Notes: generated by a model from the sequence alone, not told the origin. A DNA stretch of 64,000 bases from an uncultured Acidimicrobiales bacterium (GCA_902805555.1 CADCSY010000027.1:1-64000), one strand, 5' to 3'. Shown: positions 54,575 to 63,096, counted from the first letter of the stretch. Numbers and translations: made by a program.

Positions 54575-55302
54575 GCAGCTCGCCCCCGGAGCAGCGTCCC
54601 GTCATCCTCGTGGTGGAGGACGAGGAGTCCTTCGTCGAAGCGCTCGTGATCGGCCTCGACCGAGAGGGCTTCGGCGTCCAGGTCGCTCGCGACGGCGCCG
54701 AGGCGCTCGAGCGCTTCGATGCGGTGCAGCCCGACCTCGTGCTCCTCGACGTGATGCTCCCCCGCATCTCGGGCATCGACGTGTGCCGCCAGATCAGGAG
54801 CCGATCGCAGGTGCCGATCATCATGGTCACGGCCAAGGCGTCGGAGATCGACACGGTGGTGGGCCTCGAGGTCGGGGCCGACGACTACGTCGCCAAGCCG
54901 TACCGCCTCCGCGAGCTCGTCGCCCGCATCCGCGCCAACCTGCGCCGGGGCCACCGGGAGGACGGCCAGCCGTTCGACGACCTGGGGGGGGTCCTCGAGG
55001 TCGGCGACGTCGCCCTCGACGTCGAGCGCCACGAGGTCGTGATCCGGGGCGAGCACGTGAGCCTCCCGCTGAAGGAGTTCGAGCTCCTCGAGCTCCTCCT
55101 CGCAAACGCCGGCCGGGTGCTGCCGAGGGACACCCTCATCAGCCGGGTGTGGGGGGAGGACTACGTCGGGGACACCAAGACGCTCGACGTCCACGTCAAG
55201 CGCCTCCGCAGCAAGGTGGAGGACGATCCCGGCGCCCCCAGCCGCATCGTCACGATCCGGGGTCTGGGCTACAAGTACGAGCGGCCTCGCACCCTGTCCT
55301 GA
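54571..55302 (+). CDS. regX3: OmpR-family response regulator, PhoB/RegX3 type
   Basis: 243 aa from GTG 54571. Receiver domain with VEDEESF acidic pair, phospho-acceptor Asp in DLVLLDVMLP, Thr in MVTAKASE and Lys in VAKPYRLREL. The winged-helix domain ends GDTKTLDVHVKRLRSKVEDDP..VTIRGLGYKYE. Expected to bind the 11-bp direct repeats seen before pstS, phoX and aquaporin-arsC. Confidence 0.95.
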   Translation: MSSSPPEQRPVILVVEDEESFVEALVIGLDREGFGVQVARDGAEALERFDAVQPDLVLLDVMLPRISGIDVCRQIRSRSQVPIIMVTAKASEIDTVVGLEVGADDYVAKPYRLRELVARIRANLRRGHREDGQPFDDLGGVLEVGDVALDVERHEVVIRGEHVSLPLKEFELLELLLANAGRVLPRDTLISRVWGEDYVGDTKTLDVHVKRLRSKVEDDPGAPSRIVTIRGLGYKYERPRTLS

Positions 55303-55352
55303 GCACCTGCTGGCGTCCTGCGCACCTGCTGGGTGGTCGCAGGCGCCGGAGG

Positions 55353-55763
55353 TCAGCGGCGGCGGAGCCGCCCGCGACGCGTCGGTGCGGGGCCCTCGGC
55401 GGTGAGCACGGCCATCGTCGGCCCGGTGATGGGCTCAACCGAGGGGGTCGAGGCCGAGCCCCGGCGCCTCGCGTGCTTGCCTCCACGGTTCGGGAGGATG
55501 TCGTCGTCCTCGCGGGACCACCCACGGGTCGACCCGCCGGCGGACGGGAGCTGCTGCAGCGCCGTGGCGTCGTCATCCGGCGAGGTGTGCTCGCCGCTGC
55601 CCGGCTGCCCTGCGAACCACGCCTCGGTGGCGTCGTCGAGCGAACCGTCCGTCGGCCAGTCGGCGGGGCCGGGCGGCGACTGCGGGTCGGCGGGGGGTGG
55701 GGCGTCGACGTGCGCGCCCGGGTCGCCGTAGACGTCTTCGAGGAGGCGGGAGAGGTCGCTCAC
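55353..55763 (-). CDS. hypothetical acidic/Pro-rich protein
   Basis: 136 aa from GTG 55763. The first 70 residues are acidic and Pro/Gly-rich (DAPPPADPQSPPGP), the C-terminus is basic (PTRRGRLRRR). Low complexity, probably disordered; no domain recognised. It is convergent with regX3 and divergent from the hydrolase gene. The start lacks a ribosome site and a -10, so the gene is only moderately supported. Confidence 0.5.
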   Translation of the reverse strand: MSDLSRLLEDVYGDPGAHVDAPPPADPQSPPGPADWPTDGSLDDATEAWFAGQPGSGEHTSPDDDATALQQLPSAGGSTRGWSREDDDILPNRGGKHARRRGSASTPSVEPITGPTMAVLTAEGPAPTRRGRLRRR

Positions 55764-55815
55764 GGAAGGTGCATCGGCGCCGGTTCGGCCCGACTTGAGC
55801 GCTACGGTCGTGGAG

Positions 55816-56544
55816 GTGGACGGGGACGCCGGGCCCGGGCAGCCGGGGGCCGGCGCCTACGGGGGCGTGACCCTCCCGCCGCTGCTCGCCGTCCAGGAGA
55901 CCGTGCTCGCCACGGACGTGTCGCTGCTCGAGGTGGCGACCTTCGCCGGGGTGATCCCCTGCATCCGCCACGGCGGGCTCGGCGACGGCGAGGTGGCGGT
56001 GGCCATCTTCGTGGGTGGCGCGCTCGGCGGGCTCTCGGGGCCGTCGGGTGGCCTCTACCAGCGGGTGGCGGAGCGGACCGGGGGGATCCGCCTGCACTAC
56101 CGGCGCCCGGGTGACCTCGATGCGTGCGTCGCCGACGTCGTGCTCCTCGCCGACCTCTTGATCCAGCGTGGCTGCCAGCGGGTCCTGACCGTCGGGCACT
56201 CCTTCGGTGGGGCGGTGGCCGTCAGCGCCGGCATCGCGCTGGCCGGGCGCTGCGCAGGGGTGGTCACGCTCGCCACCCAGGCTCCGGGTTGCGAGCGGGT
56301 CGACGAGCTCGAGGCGTCGATCCTCGTGATCCACGGCGAGGACGACGCCATCCTCCCGGACCTGGCGAGCCGGCTCGTCCACGACCTGGCGGGGGGCCCG
56401 AAGGAGCTCCTCCTCCTGCCAGGAGAGGGTCACCTCCTCTCGGGGGCCGCCGACCTGCTGGACGAGCGGGTGACCGGGTTCGCCCTCGCCGTGCTCGGCG
56501 GCGAGGCCGGTGGCGACGACGGCTCCGGTCCCCCGAGCGGGTAG
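55816..56544 (+). CDS. alpha/beta hydrolase
   Basis: 242 aa from GTG 55816, chosen because TACGGT (55803-55808) lies 7 nt upstream; the ORF track begins at TTG 55795, before the -10. Nucleophile elbow GHSFGG, acid-loop IHGEDDAILP and His in LPGEGHLLSG complete the triad. The N-terminal strand region is less usual, with a chameleon-like GGALGGLSGPSGG. Resembles dienelactone-hydrolase-like or acyl-peptidase-like small enzymes. Substrate unknown. Confidence 0.85.
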   Translation: MDGDAGPGQPGAGAYGGVTLPPLLAVQETVLATDVSLLEVATFAGVIPCIRHGGLGDGEVAVAIFVGGALGGLSGPSGGLYQRVAERTGGIRLHYRRPGDLDACVADVVLLADLLIQRGCQRVLTVGHSFGGAVAVSAGIALAGRCAGVVTLATQAPGCERVDELEASILVIHGEDDAILPDLASRLVHDLAGGPKELLLLPGEGHLLSGAADLLDERVTGFALAVLGGEAGGDDGSGPPSG

Positions 56545-56553
56545 GGAGGGGGC

Positions 56554-57048
56554 GTGCGGGTCGTGGCCATCGCCGACACCCACCTGACGCCCAGGTCGGG
56601 ACGAGGCCTCCCTCCTCTCGCCCTCGAGCTGCTGGCGAGCGCAGACGCCATCGTGCACGCCGGCGACATCACGACCGGCGACCTGCTCGACGAGCTCGGC
56701 CGGCTCGCTCCCGTGCACGCCGTGCTCGGGAACAACGACCTGTCGCTCCGGGGCCGCCTGCCAGAGGCCCTGGAGGTGGAGCTCGGAGGGGTCAACGTCG
56801 CCGTCGTCCACGACAGCGGCCAGCGCAAGGGTCGCGAGGCCCGCATGGCGAGGCGCTTCCCCGACGCCGACCTCGTGGTCTTCGGCCACAGCCACATCCC
56901 GCTGCTCGCAGAGGGGGTCGAGGGCCAGCGCCTCTGCAACCCCGGTTCACCCACCCAGCGGCGGGCGCAGCCGCACCACACCGTGGCCGTGCTCGACCTG
57001 GTCGACGGCGAGATCAGGGGGGCGGAGCTGGTGGTCGTCGACCGCTGA
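56554..57048 (+). CDS. YfcE/MJ0936-type metallophosphoesterase
   Basis: 164 aa from GTG 56554 (GGGAGGGGGC upstream). All phosphoesterase motifs present: IADTH, HAGDITTGD, GNND, VVHD and FGHSHIP, with NPGSPTQRR at the end. Small cytosolic phosphodiesterase family; physiological substrate unknown. Same strand as, and 9 bases after, the alpha/beta hydrolase. Confidence 0.92.
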   Translation: MRVVAIADTHLTPRSGRGLPPLALELLASADAIVHAGDITTGDLLDELGRLAPVHAVLGNNDLSLRGRLPEALEVELGGVNVAVVHDSGQRKGREARMARRFPDADLVVFGHSHIPLLAEGVEGQRLCNPGSPTQRRAQPHHTVAVLDLVDGEIRGAELVVVDR

Positions 57049-57093
57049 CGCCGAGGCCGTCGGTGCCAGCGCGGGACCCGGGGGGCCCGCTCC

Positions 57094-58269
57094 TCAGAGG
57101 TCGATGCGGGCCAACCACAGGCCCGGGGCGTCGACCTCGGCCGGGGTCGGCAGCATCGCAGCCGACGACCAGAGGCGCTCGAGCCCGGCGGTGCCCGCTC
57201 GCTCGACCACGCCGGCCACGAACGCCGCACCCCGCTCGTACTGAGCCCGGCCCAGCTCGAGCCCGAAGAGGTGCTCCACGAAGCGGTCCCCCTCGGAGGC
57301 CTCCACCCGCCGCCGGTGCAGCGCCTCGGTGAGCATCCCGTACGAGCCGATGAGGGTGGTGCCGATCGTGTCGACCACCCAGTCCACGTAGCCGACGACG
57401 GTGTCGACGAGCGCCTCGATCCGGGGGACGAGCGCCCGCTGCTCGGGCGACTGGATGGCGCCGAGGAGCGCCGAGGGGTCGCCGAGCGCGCTCTGCAGAC
57501 CTGCGAGGTCGGTGGGGTCGACGCCGCCGATGCGGTCCTGGAGGGCGTCGGGGTCGACGCGGAACGCACCTGTGTGCTCGAGCACCAGCGCCTCGAGGGT
57601 GGCTCGAACGTGCGGCACGCCCAGCACGGCGTGGGTGGCGAGCTCCGACAGGCACAGCCAGAGCCGGAGGTCCTCCCCGGGCAGGCTCCACTCCTCGGCG
57701 AAGGCGTCGAGGTTGGCGCTGACGATCACGAGCTCGTCCGACGCGGGGCGGGGGAGGGGCAGGTCGTACTGGCCGAGGGACCGGCTGGCCAGCTGGCCGA
57801 CCATGGCCCCCGACTGCATCCCGAACAGCATGGGGCCCATCATCGAGAAGAGCCCACCCAGCATCGCAGCGGTCGGGTCGTCGTCCTCGTCGTCGGCGGC
57901 GGCGAGGGCCGCAGTGGACGACAGTGACTGCGAGAGGCGCTCGAGGAACGGCCGGTAGGCATCGAGGGTGCGGCGGGCCCACTCGGCCCGGGTGACGGGG
58001 ACGATGCTGACCGGGCGACCCGTGGTCGGGATGGGGAGGCCGGTCAGGTCGGCCACCCGCATCTCCGCCACCCGGGTCAGCGACTCGAGGCGGATGCGCT
58101 CGCCCGGGTCGGGGTTGGCCTCGGTCACGCCTCCGGAGGCGATCTGCTGGGCGAGCTGGCGGGCGGCGTCGAGGCCCATGCCGCCCTGGCCGCTCAGCAT
58201 CTTGGCCAGGTCCCCGAAGAACGGCACCCCCTCGAAGGGGTTGTTGCCAGTTGGACCGCCGTCTGCCAC
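57094..58269 (-). CDS. DUF2342/zincin-like protein (putative zinc-dependent metalloprotease)
   Basis: 391 aa from GTG 58269 (TACGAT 6 nt upstream, leaderless). Features of the actinobacterial DUF2342 family: NNPFEGVPFFGDLAKML at the N-terminus, MMGPMLFGMQSGAMVGQLASRSLGQYDLPLP in the middle. The expected metal helix reads LCLSELATHAVLG, with Glu and His but not a canonical HEXXH, so proteolytic activity is doubtful. Family members are linked by context to F420-using actinobacteria; no F420 gene is seen here. Confidence 0.85.
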   Translation of the reverse strand: MADGGPTGNNPFEGVPFFGDLAKMLSGQGGMGLDAARQLAQQIASGGVTEANPDPGERIRLESLTRVAEMRVADLTGLPIPTTGRPVSIVPVTRAEWARRTLDAYRPFLERLSQSLSSTAALAAADDEDDDPTAAMLGGLFSMMGPMLFGMQSGAMVGQLASRSLGQYDLPLPRPASDELVIVSANLDAFAEEWSLPGEDLRLWLCLSELATHAVLGVPHVRATLEALVLEHTGAFRVDPDALQDRIGGVDPTDLAGLQSALGDPSALLGAIQSPEQRALVPRIEALVDTVVGYVDWVVDTIGTTLIGSYGMLTEALHRRRVEASEGDRFVEHLFGLELGRAQYERGAAFVAGVVERAGTAGLERLWSSAAMLPTPAEVDAPGLWLARIDL

Positions 58270-58274
58270 GAGGG

Positions 58275-58281
58275 CATCGTA
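58275..58281. promoter_or_regulatory. overlapping divergent -10 elements (CATCGTA)
   Basis: Plus strand: CATCGT (58275-58280) ends 6 nt before GTG 58287. Minus strand: TACGAT (58281-58276) ends 6 nt before GTG 58269. The same seven bases serve both genes, both leaderless. Confidence 0.55.
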
Positions 58282-58286
58282 GGCAG

Positions 58287-59387
58287 GTGAGGACCGGAAC
58301 CGACGCGGGACCCGACACCGTCGTGGTGGTGACGGGCGCGTCGGGGGTGCTCGGCCGCCGGGTCGTGCGCCTCCTCGAGGCCGATCCGGCGATCGCCCGC
58401 ATCGTGGCGGTCGACCTGCGCGAGCCCGAGGGGCCGGTCGGTCCGAAGGTGGAGCTGCGCAGCCTCGACCTCGCCACCGCCGCCGTCGACGAGGTCGTCG
58501 CAGGCGCCGACTCGGTGATCCACCTGGCGTTCACGGTGGGCCAGGAGCTCGACGACGAGGACACCGGCAGGGCCAACGCGGCGGCGACGAGCCGGCTCCT
58601 GCAAGCCGCTGGTGACGCGGGGGTGGCGCACCTCGTCGTGATGTCGAGTGCCACCGTCTACGGCGCCTGGCCGTCGAACCCGGTGCCCATCACCGAGGCC
58701 GCTCCCGTCCGGCCGAACCCCGAGCTCGCGTACGCCGTGCAGAAGGCGGAGATCGAGCGCCTGTGCCAGCTCTTCGCAGCCGGCCACCCGTCGACCACCG
58801 TGACGGTCCTGCGGCCTGCGGTGATGGTCGGCGGCGGCGAGGAGAGCTGGCTCGCACGGTCCCTCCGGGCCACGTCGGGCCTGCGCAGCGGCGTGGATGC
58901 CGCGCCGCTCCAGCTCGTGCACGTCGACGACCTCGCAGCGGCCGTCGACCTCGTGCGCCGGGTCCGCCTCGACGGGCCGTGCAACGTCGCCGCCGACGGC
59001 TGGCTCGACGCGCCGGCGGTGCGGGCGCTGGCCGGCGGTCCGCCCCGCCTGCCCCTTCCGGCTCCCGCGGCGCGGGCGCTGGCCTCGGTCAGCTGGCGGC
59101 TGCGGCTCGGGCAGACCCCGCCCGGGCTCGTCGCCTACACCGCGGCGCCTTGGGCCGTGGCCAACGACCGCATCACCGCAGCCGGCTGGCAGCCGACGCA
59201 CTCGAACGAGGAGGCCTACGTCGCGGGTACCCCCGGGACGCCGTGGTCCCGGTTGAGCCCCAAGCGCCGCCAGGAGCTCGCGCTCGGTGTCGCCGCGGCG
59301 TCGCTCCTCGCTGCCGGCGCCGGCCTCGCCGCGGTGGCCACCCGGAGGCTGCGGGCGCTCCGTCAGGTCGGGGGACGTCAGGCCTGA
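58287..59387 (+). CDS. NAD-dependent epimerase/dehydratase family protein
   Basis: 366 aa from GTG 58287. Extended SDR: VTGASGVLGRRVVRLLEAD (GxxGxxG), DSVIHLAF, catalytic Ser-Tyr-Lys as SSATVYG and YAVQKAEIE. C-terminal 40 residues hold a hydrophobic stretch (LALGVAAASLLAAGAGLAAVAT), so it may be membrane-associated. Substrate likely a nucleotide sugar or isoprenoid-type ligand. The stop is 4 bases from the convergent S1C stop. Confidence 0.88.
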   Translation: MRTGTDAGPDTVVVVTGASGVLGRRVVRLLEADPAIARIVAVDLREPEGPVGPKVELRSLDLATAAVDEVVAGADSVIHLAFTVGQELDDEDTGRANAAATSRLLQAAGDAGVAHLVVMSSATVYGAWPSNPVPITEAAPVRPNPELAYAVQKAEIERLCQLFAAGHPSTTVTVLRPAVMVGGGEESWLARSLRATSGLRSGVDAAPLQLVHVDDLAAAVDLVRRVRLDGPCNVAADGWLDAPAVRALAGGPPRLPLPAPAARALASVSWRLRLGQTPPGLVAYTAAPWAVANDRITAAGWQPTHSNEEAYVAGTPGTPWSRLSPKRRQELALGVAAASLLAAGAGLAAVATRRLRALRQVGGRQA

Positions 59388-59391
59388 CGAG

Positions 59392-60657
59392 CTAGGAGCG
59401 TCGCTCCTCGAGCGTGACCTGGTGCTCCCGCTCCTCGTCGCCACGGAGGACCCGGAGCGTGACCACCTGACCGGGCAGCCGCTCCCGCAGTGCCACGACC
59501 AGCCCTGACATCGACGGCACCGCCACGTCCCCGACGGCGGCGATGATGTCGCCGGACCGGAGGCCACCCGCCTCGGCGGGGCTGCCGGGAACGACGTCGG
59601 TGACCTCTGCGCCGCCCCGGAGGCCGGCGTCGACCGCATCGGCGGCGTCGAGGTTGCGCCCCTCGATCCCGAGCCAGACGTGCACGGCTCGGCCGTGGTC
59701 GATGAGCTGGGTGGCGATCCGCACGGCGAGGTCGATGGGCACCGCGAAGCCGAGGCCCTCCGACCCCACCTGCGAGACGGCGATGGCGGTCGTGATGCCG
59801 ATGACGGTCCCTCTCATGTCGAGCAGCGCTCCGCCGGAGGAGCCGGGGGCGATGGCGGCGTCGGTCTGGATCATGTCGAGCAGGGGTGGCCCGTCCTGGC
59901 TGGCGACCTCACGGCCGAGGGCGCTGACCACGCCGGTGGTGACCGACGACCCCCCGAGCAGGCCGAGCGGCGACCCGATGGCCACCGTCGGCTGGCCCAC
60001 GGCCAGGCCCGCAGCCGAGCCGACGAGCGCCGTCGGCATCGGCTCCGCCCGAGCCACCTTCACCACGGCCACGTCGGTGGTCTCGTCAGCCCCCACCAGC
60101 TCCGCCTCCAGCGCCGTCCCGTCGGCCAGGACGGCCATGATCCGCTCGGCATCGTCCACCACGTGGGCGTTGGTCAGCACGTGGCCGTCGTCCCGGAACA
60201 CCACGCCCGACCCGCTCCCGTCGACGTCGCCGCGCACCTCGATGCGGACGATGGCGGGGCTGACCTCCGCCGCGATGCGCACGACGCCCCCACCGGAGCC
60301 GGTGCCGGCACGGCCGACCCCGGCTGCCAGGGCCGGCATGGGGGCGACCGTCTCCTTCACGATCGTCTCGCGCACCCCGGGCTCGTCGGCCATCCCCCCC
60401 GACATGACGACGGCACCCACGGTCAGCACCGAGCCCACGAGCCCCGACGCGAGCGGCGTCAACCAGCGGCTCCCGCCCGGGGTGCGGCGCCGACCGGTCG
60501 ACCGAGGCTGCCCCCCGGACCGGTCGAGCTCCGAGGGGTGGCGCCAGATGCGGTCCTCCGGGGGCAGCGGGGTGCTGAAGACCGCATCGTCGAACCCGTC
60601 CTCGCCGCCGGTCCCCCGGGGGCCCTGGGCCGCATCGTCGGGGTCGGTCGGCTCCAC
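59392..60657 (-). CDS. S1C (HtrA-like) serine protease with PDZ, second copy
   Basis: 421 aa from GTG 60657, preceded by TAACCT at 6 nt (leaderless). N-terminal cytosolic 65 residues, TM (LASGLVGSVLTVGAVVMSG), then trypsin-like domain with His in LTNAHVVDD, Asp in TTDVAVVKV and Ser in APGSSGGALL. The C-terminal PDZ begins near HVWLGIEGRN. It is a shorter-tailed paralogue of the 37.5 kb protease. Envelope quality control role. Confidence 0.93.
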   Translation of the reverse strand: MEPTDPDDAAQGPRGTGGEDGFDDAVFSTPLPPEDRIWRHPSELDRSGGQPRSTGRRRTPGGSRWLTPLASGLVGSVLTVGAVVMSGGMADEPGVRETIVKETVAPMPALAAGVGRAGTGSGGGVVRIAAEVSPAIVRIEVRGDVDGSGSGVVFRDDGHVLTNAHVVDDAERIMAVLADGTALEAELVGADETTDVAVVKVARAEPMPTALVGSAAGLAVGQPTVAIGSPLGLLGGSSVTTGVVSALGREVASQDGPPLLDMIQTDAAIAPGSSGGALLDMRGTVIGITTAIAVSQVGSEGLGFAVPIDLAVRIATQLIDHGRAVHVWLGIEGRNLDAADAVDAGLRGGAEVTDVVPGSPAEAGGLRSGDIIAAVGDVAVPSMSGLVVALRERLPGQVVTLRVLRGDEEREHQVTLEERRS

Positions 60658-60663
60658 GGCCTG

Positions 60664-60727
60664 AGGTTACGACCGGCGCGCGCCTCCACGCCCTCGGGTC
60701 CCGCCGCCGCCGCCCCACCCGTAGTGT
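60664..60727. promoter_or_regulatory. divergent leaderless promoters, S1C protease and moaE
   Basis: TAACCT on the minus strand (60669-60664) lies 6 nt before GTG 60657. TAGTGT on the plus strand (60722-60727) lies 7 nt before GTG 60735. No Shine-Dalgarno on either side. Confidence 0.6.
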
Positions 60728-60734
60728 GGCGCCC

Positions 60735-61235
60735 GTGCGGGCGGCGGGAGGCGGCGAGACCCCCGGTGGGGGCGACTGGGTCGCGCTGACGGGCGAGCCC
60801 CTGCCCGTGGGGGAGGTGGCAGCGTGGGTGGTCGTGCCCGGCTGCGGCGCGTCCGTCACCTTCAGCGGCACCGTCCGCGACCACGCCGAGGGTCGACCGG
60901 GTGTGACCTCCATCGAGTACGAGGCCTACGCCGGGCAGGTCGAGCCCCGCCTCGCGGCCATCGCCGGCGAGGCCAGGGCGCGTTGGCCGGCGCTCGGGCG
61001 GGTCGCACTGCTCCACCGCACCGGCCCGCTCCTGGTGGGCGAGTCCTCCGTGGTCGTCTCGGCCTCCGCCCCGCACCGGGGTGAGGCGTTCGACGCCGCC
61101 CGCTTCCTCATCGACACGCTCAAGTCGACCGTGCCGATCTGGAAGAAGGAGGCGTGGGACGGAGGCGAGGACTGGGGCCTCGACGCCAAGGAGCTGCGCG
61201 AGGTCTCCGACCTGGGTCGAGGGGAGCAGGCGTGA
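60735..61235 (+). CDS. moaE: molybdopterin synthase large subunit MoaE
   Basis: 166 aa from GTG 60735; the ORF-track start 60726 lies within the -10. GASVTFSGTVRDHAEGRPGVTSIEYEAY and the later VVVSASAPHRGEAFDAARFLID match MoaE. The active-site Lys and Arg appear in TLKSTVPIWKKEAW. It joins MoaD-thiocarboxylate to convert cPMP into molybdopterin. No moaD adjoins. Unusual is the GTGA coupling to a small membrane ORF and mreB downstream. Confidence 0.93.
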   Translation: MRAAGGGETPGGGDWVALTGEPLPVGEVAAWVVVPGCGASVTFSGTVRDHAEGRPGVTSIEYEAYAGQVEPRLAAIAGEARARWPALGRVALLHRTGPLLVGESSVVVSASAPHRGEAFDAARFLIDTLKSTVPIWKKEAWDGGEDWGLDAKELREVSDLGRGEQA

Positions 61236-61456
61236 CCAGCATCCTGTTCCTGGTGGCGGCGCTGGTGCTGAGCCTGGTGGGCTGCGCGGTGCTCCTGCTG
61301 CGGCACCGCAAGCCGACCTCCCTCGAGTACGGCATCGACGCCTTCAGCCGGGAGATGGCCGCCCTCGCACCCGAGCAGCAGGCGCCCGCGCCCCGCCGTC
61401 GGGGTGCGGCAGCGCTCGGCAGGCTCCGGTCGGCTCCCCACGCCCGCAGGCGGTAG
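61232..61456 (+). CDS. small single-pass membrane protein
   Basis: 74 aa from GTG 61232, overlapping the moaE stop as GTGA. An N-terminal TM helix (ILFLVAALVLSLVGCAVLLL) is followed by RHRKPTSLEYGIDAFSREMAAL and a basic Arg/Ala/Pro tail. Conserved-looking gene in this position next to mreB. Function unknown; topology N-out, C-in likely. Its 3' end overlaps the mreB ORF-track start. Confidence 0.7.
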   Translation: MTSILFLVAALVLSLVGCAVLLLRHRKPTSLEYGIDAFSREMAALAPEQQAPAPRRRGAAALGRLRSAPHARRR

Positions 61457-62471
61457 CGCCACGACCAGGGACCTCGCCATCGACCTCGGCACGGCGAACA
61501 CGCTGGTGTACGCGCGCGGGCGCGGCATCGTGCTCGACGAGCCCTCCGTCCTCGCCCTCGACGTCAACACGAACGACGTGCTGGCCATGGGGCACGAGGC
61601 GTGGCAGATGATCGGGCGGACGCCGGGCTACATCCAGGCGGTGCGTCCCCTCCGGCAGGGCGCGATCACGGACTTCGACGTGACGCAGCGCATGATCCGG
61701 CTGCTGCTGGCGCGAGCCGGCGTCAACCGCTTCAACCGACCCCGGGTGCTCATCTGCGTCCCCTCGGCCATCACCGAGGTGGAGCGCCGGGCAGTGACCG
61801 AGGCCGCCCGACGTGCCGGCGCAGCCGACGCCCAGCTCATCGAGCAGCCGGTCGCGGCGGCGGTCGGGGCCGGGCTCCCGATCAACGAGCCGCTCGGGAA
61901 CATGGTGGTCGACATCGGGGGCGGGACGAGCGAGACGGCGGTGATCAGCCTCGGGGGGGTGGTGGCCCTGCGGGCCATCCGCGTCGGCAGCTTCGACCTC
62001 GACGTCGCCCTCCAGGCCTGGGTCAAGCGCGAGTACGGCGTCGCCATCGGCGAGCGCACCGCCGAGCACATCAAGCTGGCCATCGGCTCGGCCTGTGCGT
62101 CCCCCGGCGAGGGACGAGCCGAGGTGCGGGGCCGCGACCTCACGAGCGGCCTTCCGCGGACCGTCGTGCTGGCCCCCGGGGAGGTGCGCGAAGCGATGGA
62201 CGAGCAGGTCAAGGCGATCTGCGACTCGGTCGTGTCCTGCCTCGGCCAGGCGCCGCCGGAGCTCGCCCAGGACCTCATCCAGCAGGGCGTCCACCTCGTC
62301 GGTGGCGGGGGGATGCTGCGGGGCCTCGACACGAGGCTCCAGCAGGAGACGGGTCTGCCGGTCCGCCTCGTCCAGGCCCCGCTCGAGTGCGTGGTCCTCG
62401 GCGCCGGCCGCTGCCTGGAGTCCTACGACTCCCTCAAGGTGATGTTCCTGGGTGCTCGCACCCGGGCGTGA
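61404..62471 (+). CDS. mreB: MreB-like rod-shape protein
   Basis: 355 aa if started at GTG 61404. Actin fold: phosphate-1 DLAIDLGTANTLVYARG, connect-1 and phosphate-2 VVDIGGGTSETAVISLGG, adenosine motif HLVGGGGMLRGLDTRL. The conserved MreB sequence begins near residue 21 (TTRDLAIDL). No ATG, GTG or TTG lies at that point; the nearest codon is ACG at 61462. GTG 61404 gives a 20-residue extension that overlaps the upstream gene by 53 bases. Filament-forming cell-shape protein. Confidence 0.9.
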   Translation: MRQRSAGSGRLPTPAGGSATTRDLAIDLGTANTLVYARGRGIVLDEPSVLALDVNTNDVLAMGHEAWQMIGRTPGYIQAVRPLRQGAITDFDVTQRMIRLLLARAGVNRFNRPRVLICVPSAITEVERRAVTEAARRAGAADAQLIEQPVAAAVGAGLPINEPLGNMVVDIGGGTSETAVISLGGVVALRAIRVGSFDLDVALQAWVKREYGVAIGERTAEHIKLAIGSACASPGEGRAEVRGRDLTSGLPRTVVLAPGEVREAMDEQVKAICDSVVSCLGQAPPELAQDLIQQGVHLVGGGGMLRGLDTRLQQETGLPVRLVQAPLECVVLGAGRCLESYDSLKVMFLGARTRA

Positions 62472-62484
62472 CCTGCGGCTCGGG

Positions 62485-63096
62485 TCAGCTCCGCTGGTCC
62501 TCGGCGGCCTGGCGGACCTGCCAGTCCCGGTCACCGAGTGCCCGGTCGAGGGCAGCCTCCACCTCGGGCCCCTCGAACGGTGCGAGCGCGATGACGGCGC
62601 GACGCCGGACGGTCGCCTTGTCGTGCGTCGCGGCGAGCACGGCGGGCAGGCCCGCGGGGTCGCCGACCGCTCCGAGGGCGGCCACCGCTGCCTCGCGGCA
62701 CAGGGCGTCGTCGTGGTCGGTCGCCACCCGGGCGAGGGCCGCCACCGTCTCCGGTTCGGCGGCCTCCCGCTCGCCGCACGCCCACGCCGCCTGCTCCACG
62801 ACCGTGGGGTCTGCGTCGGCGAGGAGGGGGGCGATGGCCACCGCCGGGTGCGCGACCGCCAGCGCCAGCGCCCGGCGACGGACCGGGGGCTCGGGATCGC
62901 CGAGCGCCCGGTGCAGGTCGTGGGCGGTCGTGGCTCCGAGGCGGGACAGTGCGGCGAGGGCGCTCGCACGGACAGAGGGGGAGGGGTCGTCGAGCAGGGT
63001 TCGGGCCGTCACCTCGTCGCCGACGTGGCCGGCCACCACCGCCGCCTCCCGGCGGCCTGCGACCGCGGTCTCGACGTGGTCCCGGTCGGCGTCCAC
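62485..63096 (-). CDS. HEAT-repeat protein
   Basis: 203 aa from GTG 63096. Six or so HEAT/PBS-lyase-type repeats: DPSPSVRASALAALSRLG, DPEPPVRRRALALAVA, DADPTVVEQAAWACGE, HDDALCREAAVAALGAVGD, DKATVRRRAVIALAPF and DRDWQVRQAAED. No catalytic motif; scaffolding or protein-protein contacts are expected. It is convergent with mreB, 13 bases apart. Confidence 0.85.
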   Translation of the reverse strand: MDADRDHVETAVAGRREAAVVAGHVGDEVTARTLLDDPSPSVRASALAALSRLGATTAHDLHRALGDPEPPVRRRALALAVAHPAVAIAPLLADADPTVVEQAAWACGEREAAEPETVAALARVATDHDDALCREAAVAALGAVGDPAGLPAVLAATHDKATVRRRAVIALAPFEGPEVEAALDRALGDRDWQVRQAAEDQRS

